Shown: one piece after another, positions 11,820-24,929 of the stretch
Position numbering within the stretch: the first letter of the stretch is position 1
How the letters are laid out: each line of letters starts with the position of its first letter
Origin: Vitis vinifera
Taxonomy: Eukaryota > Streptophyta > Magnoliopsida > Vitales > Vitaceae
Direction: 5' to 3'
Length of the DNA: 64,000 nt
NCBI RefSeq assembly: GCF_030704535.1
Contig: NC_081812.1
Location: 22,543,501-22,607,500, forward strand
Made by a program: the position numbers and the translations under genes
The notes under the pieces: generated by a model
The model's database searches: none
What the model was told of the DNA's origin: nothing
What the model saw: the letters and a program-made list of their open reading frames with translations, nothing else

Positions 11820-14800
11820 GGATAGATTAGATCATTTCCCATGGTATTATTATGACTTGAATCTAGGGACTTCTGCAGAGGATATGTTATTAATATACTA
11901 CTGCTAATTGGAGAAATAATTAGAACATGCACCATTTTTATTTTGAGGATCCTGAATTGAACATTAATGTTCAAACAATAAGAAAGCAAGTTTACAAAAA
12001 AGGATCAATTCATTTTGGCATAGATGATAATAATGCACGCGTCATGGAGCGGTCAATTAAGGTTTTCTAGTTCATCTTCTCACAATTGTGCTGGAATGAT
12101 AATGGCCCGCATCGCGACATAAAGGGGCATGCATGTCATATATTAGGGGGAATATACTTCGGTTCCACGCAGCAAGACGTGGCACCTTGCAATTGCTAGA
12201 ACTTGTTCTAGCATGCATGACCATGGATTAGCCAGTTCCTATTTGGAATGTTGCAATTTCTTGATCGCTGCCATTTTCTACGTACTACATTACAAATAGT
12301 GATGGTAAGTATGATTAGACAATCAACATAATGAGAAGAAAATGAAAAAAGAGTAGGCCACAACAGTGGGAAATCCTCTGAAGATATCAAACATGGAAGC
12401 ATACTGATCATCAAAGGCACAGAACAATAAAATTTGACAAACATAATCAATGGAGTCACTTGTATTATAGTAATATATGATCCTTCCCTATCAAATCAAT
12501 CATTAACTAAACCAAATTAATTAATGAAACTGTCTTTAAGTTGGAAATATATAGAAGCTTAAATTACAGAAATGGGATACAAAATGTTTGCAGCTACTAC
12601 ATTGAAATTAATTTCCATATATAAGGGCACAAAACATAGTACTGAAGAAGGTGGCCTAAAAATATTACCCAGTTGCACCACAGTTATAATCAAGCTTCTT
12701 TCATCTTAATTTACAAAGGATATCTACCAATGAAACTAGCTAATATCAAAGTCTTATAACCATAGATATCATTCACAACTCGTGAGAACTACAAATTAAA
12801 CTCACATAAAAGCAGCTGTAAAAGCAAAATTAAAAGATACATGGATTACTGCTTACGCTTAAAGCAACCTAGCTCACAGTTGCAGCCATGGGCATCTCTC
12901 TTTGATCATCAAACAGATACCTGAAAAATCAAATATACCGACAAGAGATTTTAAAGCAAGAGAGAGTTATTATATGCTGAAGATCAGAACCAGTAGAGAT
13001 CTGATATTTTTCTTCCATATATAAATCCATGAAGCAATATTTGGCAAAAAAGTTATATTAGAATATCACTTGACTAGTTAGGTTTTCTAATCAAATAAAC
13101 GAAGCTCATATGTTGCAGAAGATCTAACTCAAATAAAAACTAAGGGCAAGATATATATATATACATATGTGCATGATACCTTCTTGTTACTTGGAGGGAG
13201 TCCCTATCTTTCCTCTCTTTCTTCTCTAATTGAAAACCTCAAAAAAAGGAAATTAAAACCCAACAAAAAAACCAAGAAAGAAAGGGGGAAAAGCCGCAGC
13301 AAGCTCTCTGGGTGGCTATTCCAAAAGCAAAACAAGAAAAATGGTGATGAAATGAGGAAGAAGAGGATACAGGAAAGAAGATATCTTCACTCCATTAGTA
13401 TCAACACATGGCACTTGAGAGGCTTGTCAACCCCTCCTTTTTCTCTCCTTTTCTCACTCACCAGTACTCCCATTTTGTCACAATCTATCTCAGTGGATAC
13501 GACTCATTAATCTCTTGTTTATCTCTTCATTCATTTTTTGTCACAACATATCACAGCTTCTACACTCATTTCTCCGTGACTTGGTGCAGTCTCTTCCATG
13601 GATGCAGTGGTTAATAACTCTAGATTTCACAAATCAATCAACTCATTTCCAAACGGACCTCAGCTTGCCACGTCATCAAAATGGGGTCCACTCATCCACC
13701 AACTTTGTATAAAAGTCAATGGTCAACGCCTATGGGTGTTTCTTGTTAGTATCGATACATGCAACCTTCTTCTTAAGTGGGGTGTATAGAAATGGATTCT
13801 TCCCAAACCCTAGCTAGTCCAATTTTAGTTGTCATTTGGTTATTGTAGTTTTACATTCCAAACAGAGTCCAAGCAATATATAAAACAACATTTCAAGATA
13901 ATCTTAAAAAACAAAAATAATTCTTTTAAAATTTTTTTATATAGTATATAGTTATGATTACAATTGAATTTTTTTAATCTAAACAATATATAAAATAAAA
14001 TTTATTATAAATTAAAATATAAAATTTATTATATACAACTGACATTTTCAGGACAGAAAATATTTTTTAAAAACCATTTTCATTTGTGATGTCAACTGAC
14101 CCAGAATAAATAGATTGGGCCCTTGTAAAGTTCGAGCCCAAGCCTTGGATATAGCTCCAGCCAACCAACATTTCTTGGGTTGAGCAACGCAAGGGCCCAA
14201 ACTCGATACCCATTCAACCTTAACGTTGAATTGGGCCAGTCCAATCCAACAAAACTCACTTTCAATCAAATTCAGGGAAATTGTAGATGATCAAGACCTA
14301 CTGCATTGATCATGTTCTTTAATAAAAAAATTTTATACTATGATCACTTTCATGATATCCTGGTCTCTATCATTCTTTCTTACTATGATGACATTCTTCA
14401 TTTCTAGTCATATTCGTTGGACCCTCAATCATATGTTTTTTTTTGTACCGTAATCACATATTTCTTTTACTCATGATGACCCTTTTTTTTTTCCTAATGT
14501 TTTTACAGGCCTCCAAATGAAATTGACCAACAGATTTGGACTTTTGTGACATCAAAGATTAATCCGGCAAATCTCACATCATGTTTTCAATTTTTTTTTC
14601 TCAACGCTCCATACCAAAATTCCCAGAAAAACCCATGTTTTCACTTCCTAGACAATGGAATCCCACTTCACATTTCCTGAGGTACCAGGAGTTTCTTTCA
14701 CTGGGAAAGGAAAAACCCTAAAATGGGAATTCCGATTCCAGGACGTATTGGAATGTAGTTTCCCAATTCTTTTCTGACTAAAAAACAAAAAATCCGTCTA

Positions 14801-15076
14801 CAAGAAAGCAATGTTTCTAGGGTGGCACCCAAGAGTAGTATTGACAAGGAAAATATGTTGTATTACTATCAATGAGAATCCCAAAATCAAATTCTGCTGC
14901 AGAACACAGAAAACCATTTCCAAACAGGTTTTCCCCGACCACCCCACTCCAACAAAAAGAGCCCTGTGGGTTCAAACCACCATTTCCAAACAGGAAAATT
15001 ACTCCAAAATTAGTGAAATCAAGTTGGATTTTTACATATAAGACAAGACATTAAACTGAACTGGTTGAAGTGTGGT
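11820..15076. other. Leader and promoter side of the AP2 gene, then intergenic DNA
   Basis: The AP2 transcript probably starts well upstream: on - an acceptor-like TTTTTCAG lies at about 12920 and CT-rich leader-like sequence at 13180-13400. Exons could not be fixed. Short + ORFs at 13169-13789 have no recognisable domain. 13800-15060 is AT-rich with nothing identifiable. Confidence 0.35.
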
Positions 15077-17846
15077 TTAGTGTTCATCAGATTGGAGCTG
15101 ATGAATGCTCATCTGAAGTTCCAATGGACAACTCCAAATCTGGGATGTGGGGGTCTTTGAGCTGAGGGATTGAAGTGCTCTCACAACTTCAAACATGGTC
15201 GGCCTTTTCTCAGGCATTACAGAGGTGCATCTCAGGGCCATTTCCAGAGCACCCAGCATCTCTTGCTGTGAAGAGTTTGAAATCTTGGGGTCAAGAACTT
15301 GGAGAGCTCCATCGGTAATGTTGATTTTCCGTCTAACCCACTTCACAATATCAATAGACTCTGCTGATTCTGCTTGCTCGGCTTGCCGGCCTGTCACGAG
15401 CTCTAGCAGCACAACACCAAAGCTGTACACATCCATTTGTTCTGTGGCTCTCTTGCTGTATCCATTTTCTGCATTTGAACAATGAGGGTGGATAAGAAAA
15501 TTGAGATACAGAGATATATATACATATAGCAAGAAGTTTATAGACGCCCAGAAGATTTGTACCTGGTGCAATGTAACATGAGAAAGCAGATTCTGAAGCC
15601 ATGGTCGATTGAAATGCAGTTTCTCCCACAATCCGATCCAGAGCGAAATCCGTGAGCTTTGGTTCCAAATCTGCATCCAGAAGGATGTTTTTGGACTTGA
15701 GGTTTCTGTGAAGTATATGTGGAACATAGTCCTTGTGAAGATATGCTAATCCTTGAGCAACCCCAATGGCAATCCTCAATCTAGTACTCCATTGAAACTG
15801 AAAATCTGGTCTGCATATCAAATCCCCCAAGCTCCCCTTCTGCAGAAACTCATATATCAGAAAGATAGAGTCACTGGAGTGGCAGAACCCCAGAAGTTTG
15901 ACTATGTTCTTATGCCTGATCTTGGCCAATGTCTTTACTTCATTCTTCAGTGATTTTGAAGACTGGCTCCCAGGATTGAGAAGCTTCTTGACAGCCACAA
16001 GCTCACCACTTGGTAAGCTTATGATGTAAACTCTACCAAAAGCTCCACCACTTCCTACCGCGCTTTTCTCATCCATTCCCATGATCAAGTCATGCTCTGT
16101 GACTCTAAGGGGGTAGAAGAAAACTGATCTCCAGACACCCATTTGAGATTTCCGCTGGGAAGTCCGATAAATCACAAAGAACCCAGCTGCAATGATCAAA
16201 ATTCCAGCACCAAGAGCCAGAGAGATGAGGGCACATGCTAATTTTGTAAGACCACCAGCCTTATGTATGGGCTCATCATCATAACAAGAATTGGGTAATC
16301 CTGGGCCACAAAGTTCCGGATTTCCTTGCAGAAATGAAGCCGGAAGGCCGGAGATCAAAGGGAATGGAACCTTTCCGGAGAGGTGGTTGAAGGATACATT
16401 AAAGAGAGCAAGTTTCAAGTTTTGAAGCTCCTGTGGAATTGAACCAGTGAGATTATTATCCGAAAGGTCAAGGTAAGTGAGCACAGGTAATTCAGCGAGG
16501 GATGCAGGGATTTGCCCAACAAGACTGTTGTCCGCCAGAGACAATGAGACTAATTTCCGGCATTTCTTCAACTCTGGAATTAGACCAGAGAGCGAATTGT
16601 GGGAGAGATTTATTATACTCATAACTGGTGAGTCACAGAAATTTGGAGGAAGTTCACCATAGAAGCCATTAAGAGATGCAGAAAATCTATATAAGCTCCG
16701 GACTGACCCAAGGCCCTGAGGAATTTTACTAGTGAAGCTGTTGTTATCAATCTGAACTTGCTCCAACTGAGCAGCCACTGATATGGAATCCGGTATTTCC
16801 CCAGAAAATCTGTTGTTTTCAGCTCTAATGAGCTTGATTTTGGGTAATGACCATAACCCATTTGGGAAATCACCAGAAAACCCATTGTTCTGAACTTGAA
16901 ACCTCTCAAGATTCAAGCACTCACTAATGGAGTTGGGTATTGAACCACTGAAGGAATTTGTATGGAGGCTGAGGTTTATGAGGCCTTTTCCTCGGCATAT
17001 GCCAGTGGGAAATGAACCCAGAAGGTTGTTTTGTGAAACATCAAAAGATACCAAGTTCTTAAGAGAAGCTCCTAGTGTCTGAGGTACCCCACCAGTCAGA
17101 TTGTTCTGAGAGAGGTCCAAAATGGTTAACCCCTGCAAGCCAGCAAAGGATTGAGGAATCTCACCATAAAAACCAGAGCTTTGGAGTAGAAGCTGCTTAA
17201 GCTTCTCAAGCTTGCCAATGCCACCAGGAATCTCACTCACCAAAAATCGATTTTGAGACAAATCAAGAACAAGAAGCTCAGTGAAATTCCCAAAAACAGA
17301 AGGAACACTACCTGAAAGCAAGTTGCTTCCCAAGTTGAGAACTTGCAGATTCTTCAGTGACCCTATGGTTTCTGGGATCTTCCCTTCAACGTGGTTTCTG
17401 CTGAAATCAAGCGTTCTCAATGAACCAAACTGAGAAATTTGCTCTGGGACTGTACCCCAAATGAGATTGTTACTGAGATTCAAAGTCTCCAAAGAACTGC
17501 ACTGGGAGAGATGGAGAGGAATGGGTTGGTTGAAGAGATTGTCAGCAAGGTTAAGGTAAGAGAGATTGTGGAGTCCACACAGAGAAGCAGAGATTTCCCC
17601 AGAGAGGTTCAGGCTCTGAAGGTTGAGAGAGGTGACAGAGAGAGGTGGTGTGGTGGTGCAGGTGACTCCAGTCCAGTTACAGTGGTGAGTCTCAGAAGTG
17701 TTGGACCATGTGGAGAGATACTTCATGGGGTCTTCAATGGAGGCCTTAAATGTGAGAAGGATCTCTGCTTCAGATGAAGCAGAGGCCACGATGAAGAATG
17801 CGAAGGTCAAAGAGAAGAACAGAGGATATGTGCAGAAGCTAGCCAT
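15077..17846 (-). CDS. LRR receptor-like protein, probably inactive kinase (At5g06940 type)
   Basis: Two exons on -: 17846-15563 and 15468-15077; 2676 nt, 891 residues. Order: signal peptide (about 1-28), N-terminal LRR cap with a WNTGV-like CNWTGVTC, about 20 LRRs of the LxxLxLSxNxLxGxIP type, a C-terminal cap with a Cys pair, a membrane helix (near LACALISLALGAGILIIAAG) and a cytoplasmic kinase-like domain. The VAVK lysine is kept, but the catalytic loop reads HRNLKSKN (Asp of HRD replaced by Asn) and DFG reads DFA. APE is kept across the exon junction. It should therefore bind ligands or co-receptors at the plasma membrane but signal as a pseudokinase scaffold. It resembles the Arabidopsis 'probably inactive' At5g06940. 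The start is the second Met of the open frame, because it directly begins the signal peptide; 17870 is the alternative. Confidence 0.9.
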
Positions 17847-17870
17847 TGGATTTGGAAGAGACCGAGTCAC

Positions 17871-17905
17871 TCTGAGAGAGAGAGAGTGAGAGAGAGAGAG
17901 AGGGG
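17871..17905. repeat. (GA)n stretch in the LRR gene leader
   Basis: A GA-rich run, read as CT repeats in the minus-strand transcript, just upstream of the start codon. CT-rich leaders are common in plants, so this may be part of the core promoter or 5' UTR as well as a microsatellite. Confidence 0.7.
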
Positions 17906-17936
17906 AGCTGGCTGGTTATGTTGCCTCAGTCTTTTG

Positions 17937-17945
17937 TATATATTA
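17937..17945 (-). promoter_or_regulatory. TATA box candidate for the LRR gene
   Basis: On - the sequence reads TAATATATAC, about 95 bp upstream of the start codon and just upstream of the CT-rich leader. Spacing suits a plant TATA box; no other candidate is closer. Confidence 0.5.
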
Positions 17946-17949
17946 GTGA

Positions 17950-19095
17950 AGTGGGAGACTGTGACTCGCTCGGAAAGAAGAGGAGATGTTGATTGGTTCT
18001 AGGGCATCTATACAAAATTGATGCAGAGTCATCAACATCATAATTAGGAGATCTTTTTTAATAAAAGATAGAATTTAAGATGGATTGTCTTTTAGGCAAA
18101 GAAAATTTCCTAAATTCCATGATGAGAAAATAGTGGGAATTCCCAAAAACTCCATAACAGTAACTTTGGAAATCCCTAACCCATAATTTAGACTTGCATT
18201 CTAATCAAATATCATCCAGGGTATGGGAAATAATTACTTGTGACCTACACATTTGTTGATATCCCCACAAACAAACAAACAAACAAAACACAATCAACAA
18301 CTGATTTGAAATGTTATACAAATCAAAATGGACTAACCCAATTTCCCTATACCCTCATATTTGATGTCATCATGATTCATGGTGGAGTTGAAGAATTATG
18401 GTATTGGGTCAAGGCCACAACTTTTACCTAAAGCAATTAAGCCAAAAAAATGAGAAAGAAAACAGGGAAGGGAAGAGGGAATGCACAACCCGTGAGCATA
18501 TGTAGAGACAGAAAAGGGGGGAGAGAGAGAAAGAGGAGAATGAAGACAAAAGTGGATTGAAGTCTACTCCTCATGTGGCAACGTGGGATCTGTTTTCAAC
18601 GCCCCTTCTTCTCTAACTTGTACAGAAGCTGGGTGTGTGGGGAGGAGGATACTGTAATATTTACTAATGTTGTTAGTGTTGGCTGTAGTGTAAAATATGG
18701 CTGCCTGAAAATGCAGAGGAAATGAAGGATGGGGTGAGTGGTCACTTTCAAAGTTGAATAGAGTTGTTTTCTACTCCCAAAATCCTAGAAAGATAACCCG
18801 CTTTCAACGCTGAGACGCCCCTACCAACCACGTAAATCAAAAAGCCCAAAGGGGTCCTCTCTCCCCCCTTCTCTCATCTCTCATCAATGCCTGCTATGTT
18901 TATTCAATGAATCCAATGCTGTAATTATAGTGGCCCCCCCTACTTTTAATCTTATTCTTCTATACTTGTTTTTCATTTTTTGTTTTATTCTCGTCTTTTT
19001 CATTTTTCCTTTTTCTTTTGTTACTGCCATGTTCTGAATATAAAATTTGAAATTAAATTTTTTTAAATAATATAAAGGGTATAAAAATTTATTGG

Positions 19096-19130
<35 letters not shown>

Positions 19131-22100
19131 TATATATATATAAAAGAGAATTATTAAAAATTAATTAATTAAAAGAAATGAAATAACTCCCAAATTTATG
19201 AATTTTAACATTTTTCATATTTTTATTTAAAAAATAATTTATTTTAGACATTAATATTTTTTATTATTTTAAATATTTTAAAAATGTTTATTTTTATAAT
19301 AAGAAATAATGATATTTTTATCAAAATGAAATCAAAAAAATGATGAAAAGTTAAATTTCAAAATTTGGGTTTTGAACTAAACTTTTAACAATATAACTTA
19401 TTATTAAATATATTCATTTGAGCTCTTTGCACATACATATTTTTCTTGTTCTTTTTTTAAAACAAAAAATGAATTTGAAGAAAAAGGAAGAAAAAAAGAA
19501 AATAAAAATAAAATTGAAGAATGTGTTTAGGGTTTGAATTAGTAAGGTTGAAAAAGATAAGGAAAGTTTGGATGAAGGATTTTAATAATTCTTTATAAAA
19601 GAAATGAATAATTAATATTAAAACCAATTTAAAAGAGACTTTTTAGGAAGATTAGAAACATTTCTCCAAACTTAAAATATTTTTCTTGTCAAAATCTAAT
19701 AAAATTTTAAAGATATAAAATACTATTTAAATGATTATTAAAGTAATAATTGATGAATGTTGCTCTTAAAATAATTTTTTGTTAATTGATATATTATTAA
19801 AAATACTAAAAAAAATGATTTATATTCAAAAAATAATTAATTATTTAAAAAAATATTTACAACAAAAAGAAATTCATTTTTTTCTCTCTAAATTACAAAT
19901 TTTCTTCTTTTTGGTCGAAATGGGATCCAAAACTGAACAAGAAAATCAAACAAAAAAAAAGTGAACAGAGAAAAAGGTAATAAAAAATTAATCATTAAAT
20001 ACTTGAAAATTTAGGAAGCAAAAGTGATTGTGAAATAGGCTGTCGTCCACTGAGACAAAATGGGATGAGTAGTGAGTACATTATTCGTACAACAGTGAAA
20101 AAGTGTAGGTGAAAATGTCAAGCTGAAGCCTGAAGCTTTCTCCATATGCTGACTTTTTTTTTTTCACCCCTGTTTTGACTTTTAACCGTAGAAATATTAA
20201 GAGTCCAGGACAGCTATTATTGCAGCCTTCGGCCAAAGAAAAATAAAGAAAATTTTATGTCACTTCATCTCTTAAATGTTGTTCAGAACTCAAATAATTA
20301 AACAAAATTCCATCCCACACCCACATGGCCCAAAAGCACATCTAGCTTGTGCTTTTTTCAAAAAGAAAAAAAAAAAAGGCAAAAATGAAAAAACTTTGTT
20401 TGTTGTGTTGCCTGCATGCCATGTTATCCCATTATTCTCCACTGAAATGGTCAACATGTCATTTACCCATCAAATAATGATCAAATGTAACTGTTAGTGG
20501 TCACTTGTTGAGAATCCAATAGTCCCAAGAAGTGGAATTTTATATGATGGGAGTTTGTTTGGATGGTCACTCAAGAAGAGTCAACCCTTTTCACGGATTG
20601 ATCTTGCAGTTTGAACACATCGAGCTGTGTTTGTATGCCTTGGAATGATCAAACCCATATGCAAAAACCGTTTTATAATGTGGGTTTTTTTTTTTTTTTT
20701 TTTTGAGAATGTGACCTAATTGGAAGATGTGTTCAACCCTTAAAAATCGTCTAAAACTTTGGTGTGTAATGGGAGTATGGGTATTTGAGTTGGTTGAAAT
20801 TTGGCTCATTTGATTTTTGTTACTTTCCAAAGGTTTCCTAAGCATGTTCTTGGGGTTAAAACTTTATAAAAGAGTCAACACCCCAAATCAAGTATTGAGA
20901 GAAAAAAATAAATAAACTTTAAAATAATGAAAGCATCCAAGGAACCATACAAGGAGGGAGTGTTGAGAGTTGAGAGAGAAGAAGAGAAAGAAAGGAGGCA
21001 TGGGTGTTTGTGCTATTGTGTGTTTTGTGAGATATATATATATATATTCCCTAGATGACAAGTCCCAACAATGGGGATTATAAGAGAGGGCTTTTTGTCT
21101 TTGGAGAGCGAACCAGACATGAGAGTGGTGGGGCTGGATGGAAAGTGGGTGTAATCAAATTTCACTTATGGCAATGAGGAAAGCTATAACAACAATAATA
21201 CGCAGCAACACTATCAAACCCACCAACACCAGTCACCACCACCCCATGCGGCCATGCCCCTTTCAGAGGGGACTCTTGACTCTCAGAGAGAGTGGGGTCG
21301 GTTTCTATTCTCTTAATTTTGCAATCCATGTTCCCAATAATCCCTTAAAGGGTCTTTTCATTTTTTTGGGTGTGGGGCGCCATAGCCCACCATTTTTATA
21401 GGGTTCTTTGGGTTTCATGAGGTTGGCCCTTTCCCGATTAGGCTTTACAAGAAAAGGATGTATAGAGTGAGGTTTCAATTCATAGTCTATGCGAGGTAGG
21501 GACAACGAGTTGTGTTTTGGTTTGGACAAGTCACTCCATCTCATTTATTTAAATTTGTTCGTATTCTTATAAGAAAAAAATAAATTTATACATATCTGCC
21601 CGTTTATTTTTTTAACCTATGTCCTTTGAAAATACTCATTTTGACTTCATCTTCCACTAACCATTCGAAACAAGTTATTAACAATTTCAGAAAAATTCTG
21701 TGGGCTTTGATAGGCAAACTGACCTATGGGCCTGATGCTGGACTGGCTTATTGTTAGGGAAGGTGGAGCTTGGGCTTGTTTTTTACCCTAAAATCTAATA
21801 TGATTGATCTACGAGCTAGTTTTCTAATTTAAAAATTCACAGGCAAATTTTTTAATTACAGTAGATTTTTAAGTAGATCCAAAATGTTTAAATAATACTT
21901 TATAAGAAATTGCCTTAATATTTGTTTTTTTATGTCACATTGTTATAACTCGTTTAAAATTACATTATTATGACCATATTATATCAAATTATGTCATTAT
22001 GACCTAATAATATGAATGACTATTCCCATAACCTATCTCAACTATATACTAAGTTGGCCAATCATGAAAAATGTTAAGAATGACCATTCCTATATGTGAA

Positions 22101-22892
22101 TTAACAAATTCCAGAACTACAATAAAGCATTGGGAGAAACCATAAAAGAATTAAAAAGAAAAAGAAAATACCACATTGAAAATGGGAATTTTGGAAAGCT
22201 GCTCAGCCGAGGTGGTAGAGAAGTTTGAGATGGTGAGATGGACATGAGTGGAATTTGGAAACGAAAAGTCCCTCTTTAAACGTGAGGCGGATGCCCTTTT
22301 TCTCTGCCGTCATCCCACTCAATAACACTCATCCATCGCCGACTCATCAGTATTATGTGGCACTTGCATGGTTGCCCACGATTTTCCACCACCAAACTTG
22401 TCCAAAATCCCCCCCTTCATCGTCATCATCTCTGTTCTTACTGTGCCTGATTGAGATTACCACTTCCAACCTTTTCCAGTTTCCTTTGGTTTTCATTCAG
22501 TTGTCTCGGCGACCAAACAGGAGGCAGGCTTTCACTTCAATGCTCAATGCTGAGAACACGGCTTTTAACATCTTTTCATCTCCAACTTGTAGGAAAAGCC
22601 AAAAACAAAATTTTTAAACTCACAAGCTAAAAATATATTGAAATCACTATGACTATGAGAACATTTCAATAAGCTATTAATATATATACACCCTCATGCA
22701 TTTCTCACTGAAATTAAAACTGCGGGGGGAGGTTTTTCATCAACAGCCATCCCTTCCAATCTAGAACCGCTTCCAGAAGTCCAACTACGTGGAATAAACC
22801 CAACTTTGTTTTGAACAGAATCAAAAGATTCAAACAATCAGGAAGAAAAGGCATATTTTGGCTTCCAATCTAAGCATCATTGCAATAATCAT
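17950..22892. other. Gene-poor AT-rich interval
   Basis: Promoter side of the LRR gene followed by AT-rich DNA. It includes an (AT)n run at 19099-19142, homopolymer runs (T-run at 20683-20704) and GA-rich DNA near 20960-21000. Small ORFs at 20276, 21138 and 22255 have no recognisable family and no splice partners. No gene can be supported. Confidence 0.45.
19099..19142. repeat. (AT)n microsatellite
   Basis: About 44 bases of almost pure TA repeat with one interruption, in non-coding DNA. Confidence 0.9.
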
Positions 22893-23176
22893 TTAGATGA
22901 TGTTTGTTTTTTTGACTTTTTGCTGAAAATCATTTAGTTTTAAAATTTAGGTTGTTTGTTTTTTTATTTTTTCATGACTTATTATAAACTTTTTACTAAA
23001 TAGAAAAAGCCAAAATATGTGACTTTTTCTAAATAAAAAAAATAACACAATGGTTTTTTTTACTTTTTAATACTTAATAGAAATAAAATACTACAAAAAC
23101 AAACAACCTAATATTTAATACTATTAAGTATTAAGGTTCTATTTAAAATTAAGTAAAAAAACAAACACCACCTTAG
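22893..23176. mobile_element. MITE, same family as 8466-8756, opposite orientation
   Basis: About 284 bp. Ends TTAGATGATGTTTGTTTTTT and AAAAAACAAACACCACCTTA mirror the inverted ends of the copy at 8466, and the interior aligns with its reverse complement throughout (shared CTTATTATAAA, TTTTTAATACTTAATA, AAACAAACAACCTAATA). The right end together with 6 bases of flank is duplicated in tandem (about 23165-23202). No ORF. Confidence 0.7.
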
Positions 23177-24528
23177 TAAGTGAACACCACCTTAGTAAGT
23201 GAGAGAGAGAGAGAGGGACAGAGATGCTGCTTCCAATTTGAATGGTTCAACTAGGAATCAAACATTTTCACAATAAAAAATTTCAGTATGAATTTTGATT
23301 TTGATACTCTTTTTTTTTAAATACATTTATTACCCGGGCGTCTGTGAAATCCAGTCAATCCATGGCAACATTGATCAGGCCCTTCAGCACATTAAGAAGG
23401 GGCATTTCTTTATCTTAGGAAAGAAATGATTCAGTATTCACGTACCGGAACCCTGCTAGCAAATATACAAAGGTACTCAAGGAACATTCCAAACTGCTTC
23501 AGGAATATACATTTTTACCACAGGCAGAGAGATCTTATGGAAAACCAGTCAGTCAAGCACATATTTCATAACACAAGTCACAAGCACATAAAATGCCTGC
23601 TCAGTATATTTTCCAACATAAGAGAGGAAGTTGAGAAAACACATTTGCTGTTCAAGGAATATTTTCGAGTAATCACTGTGGGCCACAAGTACATGGCTCT
23701 GGATCCATATTTCAAACGCAGGTAACAATGAAAGATGTTGTGCCACCACCATCACCATACAAATAAACCAATAACCATAAAGCAACAATATGTATCACTC
23801 ACACAACCTCACAAAAGCTTCATTCACCAACAATTAATACCACACCATATTCAGTGGGGGCGATGCCATGGGAGGAATCACACAGCTTTACATCAGAGGG
23901 AAAAAAACAGTAGGAACTATGGATCAGTATTAACAGCAATTAAATATGAAGCCATAATCATCAAAGAGAAGCTGCAACAATTTACCTAATTGGCTAATTA
24001 ACAGATTTAGTTGAAAGCATTTCAAACCTCCCACTTGAGTCCATTACATAATTTTTTGATTCTTAAATCATTAAGACACTTGGCAAACCTCTTGACCCAA
24101 ATGTTTGCATCAGCCACCTATTAACATGTCACCCTTCAAAGTATGATTAATATTTAAGACAAATAAAACACAAACTGAGAACACAAATTGATATCCACAA
24201 AGTTACACTTAAAACAGGCAGAAACAAGCAGTCATTTCCCCATGTTTCTATAAATCAAATAATATCTCTTGTGCACCTTCAAACTTAAACAGGCCTAATT
24301 GAAAGAAGACAATTTTGTTAGACCATAAGTGCATTTTGCCACTTACCACCCTATTTCTATAATTCTCTTTCCTTGCTAAGGGTTCATTTGGTTCTTGGAA
24401 AGGAGGGGGGAGCGCTTAAAAATGGATTTAAATCTTAAAACATTCTCTCATTTTCATTCTTTCTGAGAAATAAACAAACCTAATAGACCGAGAAGAGGGA
24501 TTTAATGAATTTTCCTCTTCTTCATCCT
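23177..24528. other. Non-coding interval
   Basis: A short (GA)n run at 23201-23215, then AT-rich sequence. ORFs of 80-100 codons on both strands at 23426-23989 show no recognisable domain and overlap each other in a way typical of chance. Nothing supportable. Confidence 0.4.
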
Positions 24529-24618
24529 CAAGCAGTAGTGTGTTAGAAAATGTGATACATTTCATAGCATCATCAAGCAGCAGTGTGTTAGAAAATGTGA
24601 TACATTTCATAGCATCAT
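24529..24618. repeat. Tandem duplication, 45 bp x 2
   Basis: A 45-bp unit starting CAAGCAGTAGTGTGTTAGAA is repeated once head to tail (24529-24573, 24574-24618), with one difference seen (GTAGTG versus GCAGTG). Non-coding. Confidence 0.85.
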
Positions 24619-24780
24619 CACCCATTTAATTGACGTGAAAGGCTTCCATGATACTCCACTTCTTTGTTCCCTACTCATTTAATCAGTAGTGTCCTCCTCA
24701 ATCTCAACCTTCACCATGGGCGAGGACTCCAAGCCAAAAGAGACAATTTCATAGCAATTTAAACACAGCACAAAGAACTT

Positions 24781-24929
24781 GGCTCTTGTATCTGATATTT
24801 TTTTTCTTAGGTAATTCTTTTTCTTTTTCCATTTTTCTTGTCCCCATTGGGACTTCAACTTGGAACCTCCCATAAAACTTCCCCAACCCTTTACCACTTG
24901 AGCCAAGCCTGAAGGGCTCTTGTATCTGA
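24781..24929 (-). mobile_element. tRNA-type SINE with 15-bp target duplication
   Basis: A perfect 15-bp repeat (GGCTCTTGTATCTGA) lies at 24781-24795 and 24915-24929. Between them are 119 bp which on - begin CTTCAGGC and contain a pol III A-box-like TGGCTCAAGTGG, a B-box-like AGTTGAAGTCC about 45 bp later, and an A-rich tail abutting the target repeat. This is the structure of a tRNA-derived SINE. The 75-codon ORF across it is accidental. Confidence 0.75.

Noticed and set aside
13169-13789. Overlapping plus-strand ORFs of 63-113 codons
   Set aside because: Low-complexity Ser/Phe/His-rich translations overlapping in several frames; more likely the antisense of a CT/GA-rich leader.
17439-17889. 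Plus-strand ORFs opposite the LRR gene
   Set aside because: Antisense frames of the LRR coding sequence with no domain of their own.
22255-22617. 120-codon plus-strand ORF
   Set aside because: No recognisable motif, no promoter or splice partner; Ser/Pro/Phe-rich as expected from CT-rich DNA.
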